Assembly (NCBI GenBank): GCA_964459305.1 | Contig: CAYWNA010000321.1 | Location: 1 to 13,654 of the forward strand | Direction: 5' to 3' | DNA: 13,654 bases | Source of the DNA: CAYWNA01 sp964459305 | Lineage (GTDB): Bacteria; Planctomycetota; Planctomycetia; Pirellulales; Pirellulaceae | In this document: positions 1-7,742 of the stretch, in pieces | Layout of the letters: the number at the start of each line of letters is the position of its first letter | Numbering within the stretch: position 1 is the stretch's first letter | Position numbers and translations under genes: made by a program | Notes under the pieces: model-generated | What the model saw: only the letters and a program-made list of their open reading frames with translations | What the model was told of the DNA's origin: nothing | Database searches by the model: none

Positions 1-34
1 CAAAACCCGAACGATCGCAATATTCACGCTATAG

Positions 35-60
35 CAACTTTGGCGCCCCCCAGGCGCACC
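35..60 (-). other. Weak hairpin after the oxidoreductase gene
   Basis: Just downstream of the oxidoreductase stop codon the minus strand can form a short GC-rich hairpin (GCGCC, 5-nt loop, GGCGC). No T tract follows, so it is at best a weak terminator or an mRNA 3'-end structure. Confidence 0.25.
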
Positions 61-68
61 CTGGTATC

Positions 69-1262
69 CTACTTTACATCATCCATATTCACCCAGCGTT
101 TCTCTGTGGCGGAAATGATCGATGCTTCCAAGACTCGCTGTGTTTGATATGCGTCTTCGAAAGTCGGAATCGGCACGATTGGAGTCTCGCCGGCGATGTC
201 GCATAGGAAATCGTAGGCCTCGTTGGTGAAACCGTGCTCGTAGCCGATGATGTGGGCGTCGGGCCACCAGTTGCCCACCCAGGGATGACCATCAGGGTAC
301 TCGCCTCCGTGGGTGCACATGATCGTGGTCCAACCCTGCACCGCGCGCGGCCGCGTCGCGTCGTAGTACTCCAGTTCGTTCATGCGCTCGAAGTCGAACT
401 TGATCGAACCCTTGGTGCCGTTGATTTCGAACCCGTTGCGGTTCTGATTGCCCGTGGCTTGCCGGCATGCTTCGAAACTGGCGACGGCACCGCCGGAAAA
501 TCGCGCCAGGAACAGAACTGTGTCGTCAACGGTTACGTCACCCATTTCCTCTGCGGCGTCCAGCCCCCCGCCAATGCCGCCCGCTGACACGCCGGCCATT
601 TTCTTCCGCTGTTTGACGAACGTTTCGGCAATGGCACCGCAGATCTCGGTGATGTCCTCTCCGGTGACAAACCGGGTCATATCGATGATGTGCGCGTTCA
701 GGTCGCCGTGGGCTCCCGAACCCGCCAACTCCTTGACGAAGCGCCAAGCCAACGGGATGGACTCGTCCGCCCAGTCCTGTAGATAGTGGGCTCGCACATG
801 GCGGATGTCACCGATCTGGCCGTCTTTGACCATTTGGTGCGCCAAGGCCACGGCCGGACAACGGCGGTAGCAGAACCAGACGGCGGTCTTCGCTCCGGAT
901 TTGTTGGCCATTTCGGCCATCTCGCGAGCTTCGTCCAATGTGCCCGCAATGGGTTTCTCGCACGCAACCGCTTTGCCTGCTTCGAGAGCGGCCTTGGCTG
1001 GTGCTGCGTGCACGAAGTTGGGAGTCACGATGTCCACCAGCCCAACGTCCGGCGACTTGCAGACCTCTTCCCAGTTCGTCGATGCGTTCTGCCAACCCCA
1101 ATTATCGGCGAACGCTTGCGGATTCTCCTCCGGCTGCCCGTAAACTGTGTGCATGACCGGTTTTAGCGGCGGATCGAAGAACTTGCCTACCTGCCCCCAG
1201 GCATTCGAGTGGGAACGGCCCATGAATCCCTGTCCGATCATCGCCACGTTCATCGTACTCAT
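69..1262 (-). CDS. Gfo/Idh/MocA family NAD(P)-dependent oxidoreductase
   Basis: Predicted 397-residue cytoplasmic dehydrogenase. The N-terminal Rossmann fold carries the dinucleotide-binding motif GQGFMG (about residues 10-15). The family EKP motif is at E102-K103-P104, whose lysine is normally catalytic. A GDLNAH segment (G186 to H191) matches the D...H catalytic pair of the C-terminal alpha/beta domain. Family members oxidise or epimerise sugars, inositols and their derivatives; the substrate here cannot be named. I chose the ATG at 1262 because AAGGAG lies 6 nt upstream; an in-frame ATG at 1268 directly abuts that ribosome-binding site and is less likely. A weak promoter candidate lies upstream on the same strand (TTGAAA at 1380-1385, 17 nt, AAAATC at 1357-1362). 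It lies downstream of the UroD-fold gene on the same strand, but the 289-nt gap holds a large palindrome, so co-transcription is uncertain. Family assignment is firm; function is not. Confidence 0.93.
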   Translation of the reverse strand: MSTMNVAMIGQGFMGRSHSNAWGQVGKFFDPPLKPVMHTVYGQPEENPQAFADNWGWQNASTNWEEVCKSPDVGLVDIVTPNFVHAAPAKAALEAGKAVACEKPIAGTLDEAREMAEMANKSGAKTAVWFCYRRCPAVALAHQMVKDGQIGDIRHVRAHYLQDWADESIPLAWRFVKELAGSGAHGDLNAHIIDMTRFVTGEDITEICGAIAETFVKQRKKMAGVSAGGIGGGLDAAEEMGDVTVDDTVLFLARFSGGAVASFEACRQATGNQNRNGFEINGTKGSIKFDFERMNELEYYDATRPRAVQGWTTIMCTHGGEYPDGHPWVGNWWPDAHIIGYEHGFTNEAYDFLCDIAGETPIVPIPTFEDAYQTQRVLEASIISATEKRWVNMDDVK

Positions 1263-1407
1263 CGTCATCTCCTTAAAGGCAGTGAAGCGCCCAACCGCAA
1301 AACAGTCTTCTGGTCATGCGAGGGTGCGCATCGGGTTTGGCAGACGGGTGTGTCGCGATTTTCACCAATTTTCGGGGATTTTCAAGAGTCGAGCCAGAAA
1401 AACTTAG

Positions 1408-1540
1408 CTAGTGCTTTGGCACATCTAAGAATTAGGGTTGGCTAGATCAGCCGGCACGCGCTAGCGTCCGGTTTTCCCAGGGAAACCGTGGACTAGCGCC
1501 CAACGGCTAATCCTATGATCAAGCTGTGCCAAAGCACTAG
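1408..1540. repeat. 133-bp composite palindromic element, MITE-like
   Basis: The outer arms are a perfect 16-bp inverted repeat: CTAGTGCTTTGGCACA at 1408-1423 and its reverse complement at 1525-1540. Inside lies a second pair (ATTAGGGTTG at 1431-1440 against CAACGGCTAAT at 1501-1511). An innermost imperfect palindrome at 1458-1499 contains GCGCTAG and GGTTTTCCC against GGGAAACC and CTAGCGC. The element can therefore fold along nearly its whole length on either strand. Both ends contain TA, which would fit a TA target duplication of IS630/mariner type, but that is inference. It begins 11 nt after the stop of the UroD-fold gene, so in the RNA it could also act as a terminator or stabiliser. It encodes no protein. 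Confidence 0.75.
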
Positions 1541-1551
1541 GGATTCTGGCC

Positions 1552-3000
1552 TTAGAACGAGAGCAGACACTGCCAGATGAATGTGTTGCCGAGTCCTTCG
1601 ATGTTGTCCCAGATCGTCTTGACCAGTTCCAGGTCTCCTTGGATCTCTGGTGTCTCCTTGGCCTTCTCTTCCCACGGAACGCAAACGCCGGGCTTGATCC
1701 TCGGCTGGGCACGTCCGACCAAACCGAAGCCCTCGCGACGGATGCCCTCTTGCGGCTGCGCCGGCGTTGGGGCCTCGCTGGAGGCGCCGGTCGAGTAGAC
1801 GCCATACTCGCGAGTGGCTTCGGTCATGGCTCGCAGGTTTTCGATGCTCGTATCGTTCTGCATGATGGCCGCAGCATCCATAATATAACCGCCATCGCCA
1901 GCCACGCCTTCGATGACCTTTTTGCAGGTCTCACGCACCTCTTCCGGTTTGCCGTAGCTCAACAGCACATTCGAGATCCCGCCACTGAGGCAGAACTTGT
2001 GACCGATCTTTTTGTGCACGTCGAAGATGTCGTCCTGGTCGACATGATAGACGATGCTCTGATCCGGCAATTCGGCGATCGTCTCCAGGTGCGCGTTCCA
2101 GTTGCCCTCGGCGTAGAACAAGGTTTGGTGGCCGTTCGCCCACAACTCTTCGACAATCGGCCTCAATGTGGGCCAGTAGTGCGAATGAAACTGTTTCATG
2201 TTGACGAAGGGCACACACCCACGATGCATCCAATAGCCAACGGGGACATGCTTATTGGGATCTGCGGTGGTCACCGCGACGTGCGCAAGGTGCGGCACCA
2301 GGGCCTCACAAGCAGCAAGCACCTTGTCTGGTTGGGTGTGCATATCCATCGTCAGTCCAATATACCCGCGCAGTTTGTCGGCGATGATGTCGAACGGTGC
2401 CTTCAAGATGCCGGCGATTGCCGAAACGGTGCCCGATTCCTGGCGGAGTTGTGCGTTCTGTGTTCCAAATGACATGAAGTACATCAACATCGACATGGCG
2501 CCTTTTACCAGCGCAAGGTTGTTGCGATATGTCGACGGCTCGCCGATGGCGCAGATGTCGGCCGATACGCGAGGCAGCCAAACGTTGTAGAGGAAGCCCG
2601 TGGGATCATCGATCAACTGGTCATACTCGTCGGCCTTCATGTATGCGTCATCTTCGCTTGGCTCGCGGTACTGAAAGCCGACGTCCGGGGCAATATGGAT
2701 GCCGGGAATGGCGTAGTAGTCCAGATTCAAGGCTTGCGCCAAGCCGGTCCAGACGTAGACCATATTGGCGACGACGGCATCCCAGTCGAAGTCGGCCGCG
2801 CACTTTCGGGCGGCCAGGAACGCTTTCTCGTAGTCGTGAGCGACTTCCTGACACGTGTAGCCGGCATACACAGCGGTTGTCTCGGCAACGAAGGGCCGAA
2901 TGGGAACCATATCGGGTTTCTCGTTGCGCATCGCCGTGACGTAGCGATTCAACCGTTCGGCATAAACCTGTTCCATGTCTTTGTTTGCATCCACTGCCAC
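1552..3000 (-). CDS. Uroporphyrinogen decarboxylase-fold protein, methyltransferase-like
   Basis: Predicted 482-residue cytoplasmic protein of the UroD/MtaA/CmuA superfamily. The latter half shows the family layout: a FYAEGN strand-end motif (F295 to N300), then HVDQDD, then FCLSGGISNVLLSYG with GKPEEV and a GGYIMDAAAI segment (D375, A376 to A378), and a final helix ending REYGVY. Zinc-dependent methylcobamide methyltransferases of this fold carry His-x-Cys and a later Cys at the equivalent places; here they appear to be Y-x-E and Ala, so classical zinc thiol activation looks unlikely. It is not hemE: it is much longer than the usual roughly 350 residues. The GTG at 3000 was chosen because GGAGG lies 9 nt upstream; the next in-frame start is the ATG at 2976, and further upstream the frame is not protein-like. 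No corrinoid protein gene is adjacent. Substrate unknown. Confidence 0.88.
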   Translation of the reverse strand: MAVDANKDMEQVYAERLNRYVTAMRNEKPDMVPIRPFVAETTAVYAGYTCQEVAHDYEKAFLAARKCAADFDWDAVVANMVYVWTGLAQALNLDYYAIPGIHIAPDVGFQYREPSEDDAYMKADEYDQLIDDPTGFLYNVWLPRVSADICAIGEPSTYRNNLALVKGAMSMLMYFMSFGTQNAQLRQESGTVSAIAGILKAPFDIIADKLRGYIGLTMDMHTQPDKVLAACEALVPHLAHVAVTTADPNKHVPVGYWMHRGCVPFVNMKQFHSHYWPTLRPIVEELWANGHQTLFYAEGNWNAHLETIAELPDQSIVYHVDQDDIFDVHKKIGHKFCLSGGISNVLLSYGKPEEVRETCKKVIEGVAGDGGYIMDAAAIMQNDTSIENLRAMTEATREYGVYSTGASSEAPTPAQPQEGIRREGFGLVGRAQPRIKPGVCVPWEEKAKETPEIQGDLELVKTIWDNIEGLGNTFIWQCLLSF

Positions 3001-3009
3001 AGTACACGT

Positions 3010-3014
3010 CCTCC
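3010..3014 (-). promoter_or_regulatory. Ribosome-binding site fixing the GTG start at 3000
   Basis: GGAGG on the minus strand, 9 nt before the GTG. It is the only strong Shine-Dalgarno in the region and argues against the in-frame upstream extension. Confidence 0.6.
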
Positions 3015-3069
3015 AGCATCTAAGTGAACTATTGTGTAAGGGGGTTCCGTGTTCCTCATTTGCCGAGTT

Positions 3070-3098
3070 AGTATGAGTCTTTCGCGTCCGAATGTCCA
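3070..3098 (-). promoter_or_regulatory. Sigma70-like promoter for the UroD-fold gene
   Basis: Read on the minus strand: TGGACA (3093-3098), a 17-nt spacer, then CATACT (3070-3075). This is five and four of six matches to consensus, and it predicts a leader of about 60 nt before the GTG at 3000. Confidence 0.45.
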
Positions 3099-3143
3099 CC
3101 TTATGTATGATCATTGGCAAAGAATTCGGTAGACAAGGTTTGC

Positions 3144-3207
3144 AGGTTTCAGTGTTCAGGCAAAACGCCGACTGGTCTGACCCCCTGAAACCTGAACACT
3201 GAAACCT
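3144..3207. repeat. 17-bp inverted repeat with 30-nt spacer
   Basis: AGGTTTCAGTGTTCAGG at 3144-3160 is repeated as its exact reverse complement at 3191-3207. It sits between two divergent promoters. The sequence resembles simple TGAAACCTGAA-type dispersed repeats of planctomycete intergenic DNA (recollection, not a search). It could form a long hairpin or cruciform; no protein is encoded. Confidence 0.7.
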
Positions 3208-3320
3208 CTTGCGCTGCGACCCCGACAAAGCGGGAACAAAATTCACGTTTTCGGCACCACAAGGGGCTAAGTACCAAGCGTGGACCACTCGCCCTTCGAG
3301 CGCCATCTGTTCCGCACCAT

Positions 3321-3349
3321 TAGACGGCCCGGCGTCTTCTGACTATAAT
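3321..3349 (+). promoter_or_regulatory. Sigma70-like promoter for the SUMF1-domain gene
   Basis: TAGACG (3321-3326), a 17-nt spacer, and a perfect TATAAT (3344-3349). The predicted start near 3356 gives a leader of about 80 nt before the ATG at 3435. Confidence 0.55.
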
Positions 3350-3434
3350 CTCAATAACCGCTCTCAGCCTGAGAGCACCTGCCACCTGGACGCCCCTGTC
3401 CGTTTTTCTTCCGTACGAGAGAGGATCGATCACT

Positions 3435-4547
3435 ATGCGTAGACTGCTATACCAGTGTTTCACGTCGCCGCCGACGTTCCAACCCGTGATCCTGGCCATA
3501 GCGGCTGCCTGGCTGCTCTGTGCCGCCGGGAACGCGCCTGCGGAAACGCCGAAACGCGAAGTCCTGAAGGTGCCCGATGCGGATGCGACCGCCGAGGCGG
3601 AGATGAAACCGTACACAGAGGTGATCGAGCACACCGACGCGACGTTCGATATGGTGCCCATACGGGGCGGCAAGTTTGTCATGGGCAGCCCCGATTCCGA
3701 AGCGGACCGGAACAGCGACGAAGGTCCGCAGCGGCAGATCAAGATCGAACCGTTTTGGATGGGCAAATGCGAAGTTACGTGGGACGAGTTCGAAATTTGG
3801 ATGTTTGACATGGACATCCAACTTCGAACAGTCAAGAAGATTGAGCCCACCGCTCGCGATCGCGCCGCCGAAGAGTACCAGCTTTCACAACCGACCGAAC
3901 CCTACTGTGACATGACCTTCGGTATGGGCCGCGAACGCTACCCGGCCATTTGCATGACCCAGTTGGCCGGGCGCGTCTACTGCATGTGGCTGACCGAAAA
4001 GACGGGCCGATACTACCGGTTGCCGACGGAAGCTGAATGGGAGTACGCGTGCCGTGCGGGGACCACCACCGCCTATTCGTTCGGCGACGATCCGGACGAT
4101 CTGGACGACTATGCGTGGTACTTCGACAACTCCGACGGCGAGTACCAGAAAATCGGTCAGAAAAAGGCCAATCCCTGGGGACTGCACGACATGCACGGAG
4201 GTGTTGCCGAATACGTGCTCGATCAGCATACGCCCGACGGCTACCCAGCTTCGTCCGAGGCAGTGCTTGCCAATCCGCTGGTGACGCCGACAACGCTATA
4301 TGGCCGCATCGTACGCGGCGGCTCCTGGGATGATGACGCGGATCGGCTTCGCAGCGCCGCCCGTGACTTCTCCAAGCCCGAGTGGAAGGAACAGGATCCT
4401 CAGATCCCGCAGAGCAAGTGGTACCACACCGACGCCTTGCAGGCTGGGTTGCGCGTGATTCGACCTTTGGTGGAGCCTACAGCCAAGGAGCGGGAGGAGA
4501 AGTGGGACAAGCACCTACCGGTCCAGGAACGCAAGCCCGATCAGTAG
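3435..4547 (+). CDS. Exported SUMF1/FGE-like domain protein lacking catalytic Cys
   Basis: 370 residues with an N-terminal hydrophobic export signal (about residues 18-32, ending near AAGNAPA). The SUMF1 (formylglycine-generating-enzyme) fold follows from about residue 70: PIRGGKFVMGS, then KCEVTWDEFEIW, RLPTEAEWEYACRAG (R195 onward), NPWGLHDMHGG (N246 onward), RGGSWDDD (R294 onward) and a closing GLRVIRP. True FGE binds copper through two cysteines just after RGGS; here that stretch is DDDADRLRS, so sulfatase activation is not expected. The usual GNVWEW is GGVAEYV. An insertion of roughly 45 residues (about 125-175) lies between the beta core and the helix that precedes the RLPTEAEWE motif. 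Likely a periplasmic or surface protein in the C-type-lectin-like branch of this fold. The ATG at 3435 follows a GAGAGGA ribosome-binding site. It converges on the epimerase gene with only 22 nt between the stops. Confidence 0.92.
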   Translation: MRRLLYQCFTSPPTFQPVILAIAAAWLLCAAGNAPAETPKREVLKVPDADATAEAEMKPYTEVIEHTDATFDMVPIRGGKFVMGSPDSEADRNSDEGPQRQIKIEPFWMGKCEVTWDEFEIWMFDMDIQLRTVKKIEPTARDRAAEEYQLSQPTEPYCDMTFGMGRERYPAICMTQLAGRVYCMWLTEKTGRYYRLPTEAEWEYACRAGTTTAYSFGDDPDDLDDYAWYFDNSDGEYQKIGQKKANPWGLHDMHGGVAEYVLDQHTPDGYPASSEAVLANPLVTPTTLYGRIVRGGSWDDDADRLRSAARDFSKPEWKEQDPQIPQSKWYHTDALQAGLRVIRPLVEPTAKEREEKWDKHLPVQERKPDQ

Positions 4548-4569
4548 AGCCTGCGCGTGCTTAGCCGTG

Positions 4570-5556
4570 CTACCGAGAACCCGCCCGTTTGAACTCGATT
4601 ACCGAATCGATGATCGCGTCCAAGTCGTAACGGTTGCGGTGCGTGATGGTCGAGTGCAGACGAGCCAGAACCGGCACACGTCGGCGCACGTCTTCGAAAT
4701 CCTCGTCATACGCATCCGCGTAGCTCTGAAACTCGATGCCGGAATCGGGATTCGCAGCAGCGACGACCTTGCGCGCCAAATCCAGGATGGAGATGGGCTG
4801 GTCGCTGCCGATGTTGAACACGCGGCCCAAGGCCGCCTCCGTGTCCATCAATTCCAGCACGACGGCAAGCACGTCCTGTGCGTGAGCGAAACAGCGGACT
4901 TGTTGCCCGTCGTCATGGACTACCAGCGGCCTGCCGGCCAAAGCCGCGTCCACAAACCGCGGCAACACCATACCGTACGCGCCGGACTGTCGAGGTCCGA
5001 CGACGTTGAAGAATCGCCCGATCACAACCGGAAGTTTGTACTCCCGCCAGCACGCTAGTGCCAGAAATTCGTCGATTGCCTTCGACGCGCCATAGGACCA
5101 GCGCGCTCGTGTCGTTGCGCCAAACACAAGGTCCTCTTCTTCCGTCCAGTTCGGCTTTGGATTTTTCCCGTAGACTTCGCTGGTGCTGGCTAAGAAGAAT
5201 TTGACCTTTTCCCCGCCCGTCCATCTCTTCACCAAGCGGTCCAGCAACAGTTCAGTGGGATAGATATTGCGCTGAATCGTCTCCATTGGCTGGCGCGCGA
5301 TCAATGCTACACCGACCGCTGCAGCCAAGTGATATACCTCGTCTACGTCGGCAGTCGTGCGCGAGACCAGTTCCGGATCGCCGATGTCGCCTCGAATGTA
5401 CTCCAGTTCCGGATGATCCTGAACTCGGGCCAAGTTCTCGTAAGATCCCGTCGATTCATCATCGACCACCGTCACCCGGTCGCCGCGAGCCAGAATGGTC
5501 TCGGTCAAATGCGATCCAATGAAACCGGCACCGCCGGTGATTAGTACTCGTTTCAC
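4570..5556 (-). CDS. NAD-dependent epimerase/dehydratase, extended SDR family
   Basis: 328-residue cytoplasmic sugar-nucleotide enzyme. It has the glycine-rich NAD motif GGAGFIG (residues 8-14), the acidic D32-D33 after strand 2 that favours NAD, the STS triad segment (S124 to S126) and the catalytic YxxxK (Y155, K159). RFFNVVGPRQ follows, then the substrate-side VRCFAHAQDV and FNIGSDQPIS motifs. This order is typical of UDP-glucose 4-epimerase, UDP-glucuronate decarboxylase and related proteins, and sequence alone does not separate these. The start is GTG at 5556, with AAGAGG 8 nt upstream; that site overlaps the hemA stop codon, and the intergenic gap is 12 nt, so translation is probably coupled to hemA. 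It is the last gene of the five-gene run. A role in envelope or exopolysaccharide sugar supply is inference. Confidence 0.93.
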   Translation of the reverse strand: MKRVLITGGAGFIGSHLTETILARGDRVTVVDDESTGSYENLARVQDHPELEYIRGDIGDPELVSRTTADVDEVYHLAAAVGVALIARQPMETIQRNIYPTELLLDRLVKRWTGGEKVKFFLASTSEVYGKNPKPNWTEEEDLVFGATTRARWSYGASKAIDEFLALACWREYKLPVVIGRFFNVVGPRQSGAYGMVLPRFVDAALAGRPLVVHDDGQQVRCFAHAQDVLAVVLELMDTEAALGRVFNIGSDQPISILDLARKVVAAANPDSGIEFQSYADAYDEDFEDVRRRVPVLARLHSTITHRNRYDLDAIIDSVIEFKRAGSR

Positions 5557-5568
5557 GTCAATTGCCTC

Positions 5569-6843
5569 TTAGTCCTTGAGTTGAAATAGTCGTTTCAGCG
5601 CGTCGAGCAACCCGTGCGGCGAGCCATGTTCCGTCTCATCCCGGAGCGACTCGAGCGGCGGGTGAAGGAGTTTGTTGACCAGCCGATCGAAGGAGCGGGT
5701 GATCTCATCGCGAGTACGTTCGTCTGCGTCGCCCAGCTTGTTGAGCAGTTTCTTGAGCTCGTCGGCCTTGGTTTCCTCGGCTTGTGCTTTTAGCCGTTTG
5801 ATGGTTGGGCCCGTCGCTCGGTGGTGCAGGTCGACCATGAAACGGGCGGTTTCCGCCTCGATGATTCTTTCCGCCTTCGGCCATTCCTTTTCGCGCGCCC
5901 GCCGATTGGCTTCACAAGCTGTCTTGAGGTCATCGATCGAGTAGAGGTACACGCCCAGAAAATCGCCGATCGCCGAATCAAAGTCGCGTGGAACAGCAAG
6001 ATCCAGCACGAACAGCGGTCGCTGGTGACGCTGGTGATGAATCTCCCGGAAATCGCCAACCGTGACTACGGGCTCGTTGGCGCTGGTGGTACTGATCGCC
6101 AAATCGGCCTCGGCCAACAACTCGTGCAGTTCGTCCCACGAACCAACCGCGGCACCAACGCGCGAAGCCAAGGCTTGGGCCCGTTCCGGACTCCGGTTGA
6201 CCACCGTGATGTCACGAGCCCCTTCGTCCATCAAATACCGCAATGTCTCTTCGCCCATCTCGCCAGCACCGATCACCAACACCCTCTTGTCGTCGAACCG
6301 TTCAAAAATCTGGCTGGCGAAATCCGCAACGGCGACACTGGGGATACTGACGCGACGCTGATTGATCGCCGTCTCGTTGGCCACTCGCTTGGCCACTCGC
6401 ATGGCGGCTTGAAAGGCGGCGTTCGTCAGGGATCGGGCGTTGTCGGCCGCATGTGCCGTCTCGTACGCCTGCTTGACCTGAGACAGAATCTGCGCTTCTC
6501 CCACGACCATGCTGTCCAGGCTGGAGGCCACGGTAAACAAATGCCGCACGACGTCCTCGCCGGTCCGCTCAAAGAGAACGTCCACCACTTCCGCGGGATC
6601 CAACTCATGGAAATCGGCTAGAAAACCAACGACCTGATGATGGGTCGGACAGCCCTCCGGATCCTCCGAGGCGACGTAGAGTTCGACACGGTTGCACGTG
6701 GACAGCAGAACGGTCTCCGAATCGGGGAAATCCTCGCGAAGCTGATCCAGCGCGGCGCGCACTTGCTCGGCCGAGAACGCCAGACGCTCTCGTAGATCGA
6801 GCGGCGAGTTGTGATGGCTACAGCCGGTCATCTGCAGCTTCAT
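5569..6843 (-). CDS. hemA: Glutamyl-tRNA reductase
   Basis: 424 residues, close to the usual length. Catalyses the NADPH-dependent reduction of glutamyl-tRNA(Glu) to glutamate-1-semialdehyde, the committed step of C5 tetrapyrrole synthesis in the cytoplasm. Signatures: HHNSPLDLRERLAF near the N-terminus, STCNRVELY with the thioester-forming C50, SLDSMVVGEAQILSQVK (about 108-124), the NADPH-binding VIGAGEMG (190-197), FVLDLAVPRDFD, and a C-terminal helical dimerisation region. The ATG at 6843 has GGAG 7 nt upstream. It overlaps the stop of the ccsA-like gene as ATGA; the open frame continues upstream to 7098, but that part lies inside the ccsA-like gene and has no GluTR homology. Operon partner of the CcsA/HemX-like protein, as in other bacteria where hemA sits beside hemX. 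Confidence 0.97.
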   Translation of the reverse strand: MKLQMTGCSHHNSPLDLRERLAFSAEQVRAALDQLREDFPDSETVLLSTCNRVELYVASEDPEGCPTHHQVVGFLADFHELDPAEVVDVLFERTGEDVVRHLFTVASSLDSMVVGEAQILSQVKQAYETAHAADNARSLTNAAFQAAMRVAKRVANETAINQRRVSIPSVAVADFASQIFERFDDKRVLVIGAGEMGEETLRYLMDEGARDITVVNRSPERAQALASRVGAAVGSWDELHELLAEADLAISTTSANEPVVTVGDFREIHHQRHQRPLFVLDLAVPRDFDSAIGDFLGVYLYSIDDLKTACEANRRAREKEWPKAERIIEAETARFMVDLHHRATGPTIKRLKAQAEETKADELKKLLNKLGDADERTRDEITRSFDRLVNKLLHPPLESLRDETEHGSPHGLLDALKRLFQLKD

Positions 6844-7742
6844 CGCACATCTCCGGTCCACGCAAGGTGCGATTCCGCTTTCCCGGCATCTTCGCCGTTT
6901 GGCAAGAACGACGTGGCATGCTGCGACGGCCCCAGTAGAACCATCCCCAACACAAGTCCCAGAAGGACGAAGCTGGCCACGGTCAAATACGCGACTTTGC
7001 GGCCCTGCTGGGCCGGTTTGTACAGAGACTCGAACAACAAGACCACAACCAACCACACGAACAGAATTCCCGATGTCCATACCACCGGGTCGGTCCACGG
7101 CATGCCTTCCTGACGCTTGACCAGATTGAGTACCACGCCGGCCAGCAGGCCTGCGGCCAGAAGCCCCGACGAGACAAGCAGTGTTCTTCTATTAGCGAGC
7201 TGCAGCCATTCCAGACTGGGTAACTTCAGGCCTTGGCGAGGCGGCAGTTTGCGTTTCAGGCGATGCGACTGCATTAGGTACATCACGCCTGCCACGAATC
7301 CCAGCATCACGCCAACTGAACCCATAAGCAGTGCGACTCCGTGAACCATGCCCCAAGCATATAGCGCCTGGCTGCGAGGGAAAGGAGCGGCATCCCGAAA
7401 CAGCGTGGACACGCCGATCAGCACAAGCACCACGGGTAGCATGAAGATGCCGACGGCTGCCTGCGGCCGACGAAGCACCATTACCAGATAGATCCCCGCC
7501 ATGCCCCAAGCCACGAGCAACAGCCAGTCGAACCAACTGGACAGCGGCGGCGGACGTTGCGGATCAGGATTGGCTCGCATTACCACAAAAGCTGTGTGCG
7601 CCAACAGACCGGCCGCCGTGAAACCGACGGTCACAAGTATTCGAACCGGCGCACGGAAAAACAGTCTGGAAACCTCCAGGACCAAGGCGACCGCATAGCT
7701 GGCCGCAAAACAGAAAATGTGAACGTTGGACAGGGAGGACAT
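6840..7742 (-). CDS. CcsA/HemX-like cytochrome c assembly membrane protein
   Basis: About 300 residues with eight predicted transmembrane segments and short loops. It resembles the HemX/CcsA (cytochrome c assembly) family in layout, including histidines at helix ends (in AHTAFVV, in WGMVHGVAL, and near the C-terminus in GPSQHATS) that could ligate haem. A clear tryptophan-rich WWD motif, the haem-handling signature of full CcsA, is not visible, so the HemX branch is the better fit. It would act in the inner membrane, in haem delivery or in stabilising GluTR. I chose the ATG at 7742; an in-frame TTG at 7760 is possible, and neither has a strong ribosome-binding site. Its stop overlaps the hemA start (ATGA), showing tight coupling. 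Confidence 0.88.
   Translation of the reverse strand: MSSLSNVHIFCFAASYAVALVLEVSRLFFRAPVRILVTVGFTAAGLLAHTAFVVMRANPDPQRPPPLSSWFDWLLLVAWGMAGIYLVMVLRRPQAAVGIFMLPVVLVLIGVSTLFRDAAPFPRSQALYAWGMVHGVALLMGSVGVMLGFVAGVMYLMQSHRLKRKLPPRQGLKLPSLEWLQLANRRTLLVSSGLLAAGLLAGVVLNLVKRQEGMPWTDPVVWTSGILFVWLVVVLLFESLYKPAQQGRKVAYLTVASFVLLGLVLGMVLLGPSQHATSFLPNGEDAGKAESHLAWTGDVR

Larger units (their letters stand above)
3001..3434. other. Divergent intergenic region, no gene
   Basis: This 434-nt gap separates the minus-strand UroD-fold gene from the plus-strand SUMF1-domain gene. It holds one promoter in each direction and the 17-bp inverted repeat. The reading frame that runs through it on the minus strand has no protein-like features. 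Confidence 0.7.

Noticed and set aside
1639..2472. Long open frame on the plus strand (277 codons)
   Set aside because: It lies wholly antisense to the UroD-fold gene and shows no recognisable domain; typical mirror frame in GC-rich DNA.
1552..3000. hemE, linked to hemA nearby
   Set aside because: Too long for HemE, different motif content, in a separate transcription unit from hemA; closer to methyltransferase-like UroD proteins.
3001..3306. In-frame upstream extension of the UroD-fold gene
   Set aside because: The extra residues run through the promoter region and the inverted repeat and lack family similarity; GGAGG supports the GTG at 3000.
3435..4547. True formylglycine-generating enzyme (sulfatase activator)
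   Set aside because: The required cysteine pair after RGGS is absent and no sulfatase gene is in the window.
5821..6621. Long open frame on the plus strand (266 codons)
   Set aside because: Antisense to hemA, with no protein features; a shadow frame.
6844..7098. In-frame upstream extension of hemA
   Set aside because: It overlaps the ccsA-like gene in another frame; GluTR homology begins at the ATG at 6843, which has a ribosome-binding site.
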